DNA of 23,906 bases from a virus, in the IMG/VR virus record IMGVR_UViG_3300034375_007836, positions 1-23,906 of that record; one strand, 5' to 3'. Within the stretch, counting starts at the first letter, position 1, and the number at the start of each line of letters is the position of its first letter. The position numbers were made by a program, and so were the translations under genes. Under the pieces are notes generated by a model. That model searched no databases. It was not told the DNA's origin and worked only from the letters and a program-made list of their open reading frames with translations. Shown in pieces: positions 22,675 through 23,906 of this stretch.

Positions 22675-23906
22675 TATAAAAACTCCGCTCGCTCTCTACG
22701 GATCTGGAGTAGATATTCGCGCGCTTCTCTATCATCCATATCATCGTACATCATCATAACCGCTTGAACCGGAGAGATTAACCCGGCCTGCATCTTCTGA
22801 ACGATATCTTCTCGTTGTGCTCTCATCTCATCCGGTGTCAATGGCATCGAATGATAGCTTACGCGATATCCATCTTCTGGAAGATTCGTTCCGAGATAGC
22901 GATTCGAAAGCATAGCGGTTTTCGCGAGTAACTCCTCATCTCCCATTCGGAATACTGGAGCGAATTTCTTCTGAGCTTCTCGCTGGCCAGCCTTCGAGAT
23001 TGCAAGGGAGTAACCGCTTCGAGGATCTCCGCTCTGTCTGGAGATATCCGATGGAGATAGTCCAGCAGCGAGTCCTACGCGCATCTCATATTTAGAGATC
23101 GATTCCAATAGAGCATGAGGATCCGTAGGAATGGAGAAGGAACCGACCAGAGGCTGGCCCTGAGCATCTGGATCCTGAGTGAATACGAGAATCGAACTCG
23201 GATCGGTAGCGATCGAAGATCTTCGAGCGATCTCATTCTGGTCCATCTGAGATAGCCCGGCTACAGATAGCCCGGCTACGTACTTCTGACTCCAGCAGGC
23301 ATCTCGAACTAGATGGACCCACATAGAATACAGTACCGCGCTCGTAAGAGAACCGTATACCATCTGAGAAGCGTTATACGAATCCCATAGAAACCCAGTT
23401 TTCTCCGCATGATAGAGAACTACTGGGAGGAATGGATTACCCTTCGAATCTCGATACGGATAATCCTCTCCGCGATGGGTAGGATGGCCCATGAAGTATT
23501 CTGAAACATCCATTCCGATAGAACCATCCTTCTCGATGATGAACATCCCGAAGATCGGATTCGAGGCATCTCGGATATCCATGATATCCGCTACCCATAC
23601 CGGAGCTCCCTCCATCTCTCGGAGCCTCGCTTCCTGATAGTATACTGGGATATCTGGCTGGTCTGGATGCGCTTCGCAATAGAGGAGATCTGGAGTAACG
23701 ATTCGATACTGGATACCGGGAGCGAGAGTAGGAGCGCCTTCTACATGGGGATTGACATCGATTCGGATTACTGATTCCCGAAGTCCGATAACCATCTGCT
23801 GCGCTCTTTGCATGAGTTGCCATAATCCAGCCTTCGTTACCAGTCCTTCGCGAGAAGTTAGATCGGAGATATCCCCATTCAGATTCGTAACCGATGGAAT
23901 CTCATG
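22674..23906 (-). CDS. Portal protein (partial, 5' end beyond the window)
   Basis: The frame is open to the right edge with no stop, so the ATG at 23813 is internal; at least 410 residues are visible. The sequence has portal features: GNPFLPVVLYHAEKTGFLWD in the middle, a long helix-turn region at about residues 150-190 of the piece, AAGLSPSDISRQSGDPRSGYSLAIS, and a C-terminal helical tail with VQKMQAGLISPVQAV. The portal is a dodecameric ring at one head vertex for DNA entry and exit and joins the tail. The large terminase gene should lie just upstream, outside the window. Confidence 0.8.
   Translation of the reverse strand, partial: HEIPSVTNLNGDISDLTSREGLVTKAGLWQLMQRAQQMVIGLRESVIRIDVNPHVEGAPTLAPGIQYRIVTPDLLYCEAHPDQPDIPVYYQEARLREMEGAPVWVADIMDIRDASNPIFGMFIIEKDGSIGMDVSEYFMGHPTHRGEDYPYRDSKGNPFLPVVLYHAEKTGFLWDSYNASQMVYGSLTSAVLYSMWVHLVRDACWSQKYVAGLSVAGLSQMDQNEIARRSSIATDPSSILVFTQDPDAQGQPLVGSFSIPTDPHALLESISKYEMRVGLAAGLSPSDISRQSGDPRSGYSLAISKAGQREAQKKFAPVFRMGDEELLAKTAMLSNRYLGTNLPEDGYRVSYHSMPLTPDEMRAQREDIVQKMQAGLISPVQAVMMMYDDMDDREAREYLLQIRRERAEFL

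Noticed and set aside
1-23906. tRNA genes, integrase or repressor-type lysogeny module
   Set aside because: No tRNA-like cloverleaf was seen in the gaps and no recombinase motif in any gene; the two HTH proteins alone do not show lysogeny.

Overview
The window is about 24 kb of a tailed dsDNA bacteriophage (Caudoviricetes) or a closely related provirus. Genes are packed end to end, mostly joined by ATGA or TAATG stop/start overlaps, with strong GGAGG-type ribosome binding sites, and nearly all are read leftward on the minus strand. The head genes, tail tube, tail assembly chaperone with a -1 frameshift site and long tape measure, with no contractile sheath gene, point to a long non-contractile tail (siphovirus morphology). 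The tail-fibre-style repeats and the gene mix recall marine or environmental phages. The host cannot be named from the sequence. The large terminase is not in view and presumably lies beyond the right edge, where the portal gene is cut. No integrase was seen.

Layout, right to left (direction of transcription). Virion module, 23906 to about 8160: portal (partial), a small Cys/His protein, scaffold-like protein, two small virion proteins, repeat-rich fibre-like protein, a terminator, a promoter, major capsid protein, terminator-like hairpin, two connector-region proteins, tail terminator-like protein, tail tube, tail assembly chaperone (short form and frameshifted form), gp10-like tail completion protein, tape measure, a large tail protein with sialidase-type Asp boxes, and a hub/tip-like tail protein. 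Lysis module, 8118 to 7214: zinc amidase and BhlA/UviB-like holin. A lone rightward gene (6718-7242) overlaps the holin tail to tail and is divergent from the replication operon.

Replication operon, 6583 to 1525, leftward: small proteins, an HTH protein, RusA-type resolvase, beta-class DNA methyltransferase, archaeo-eukaryotic-type primase (PrimPol) with a zinc finger, a second HTH protein, a small unknown and a VapE-family helicase, closed by a terminator at 1406-1439. Beyond it, at 1044-1345, lies the most striking element: two arrays of five ACAGAT repeats, spaced 10, 11 or 21 bp so that they lie on one helical face. Every repeat is placed as an exact mirror image about position 1194.5, and an AT-rich core lies between the arrays. 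Next to the helicase and primase genes this looks like a replication origin with a plasmid- or virus-like design, although a centromere or other multi-protein site is possible. The left end holds a rightward 115-aa gene and two leftward small genes, one encoding a protamine-like basic protein.

How it may work together (inference): the HTH proteins or VapE bind the mirrored repeats, the AT-rich core melts, VapE helicase and PrimPol start replication, RusA resolves branched DNA and the methyltransferase modifies it. The late operon then builds the head and tail and lyses the cell.
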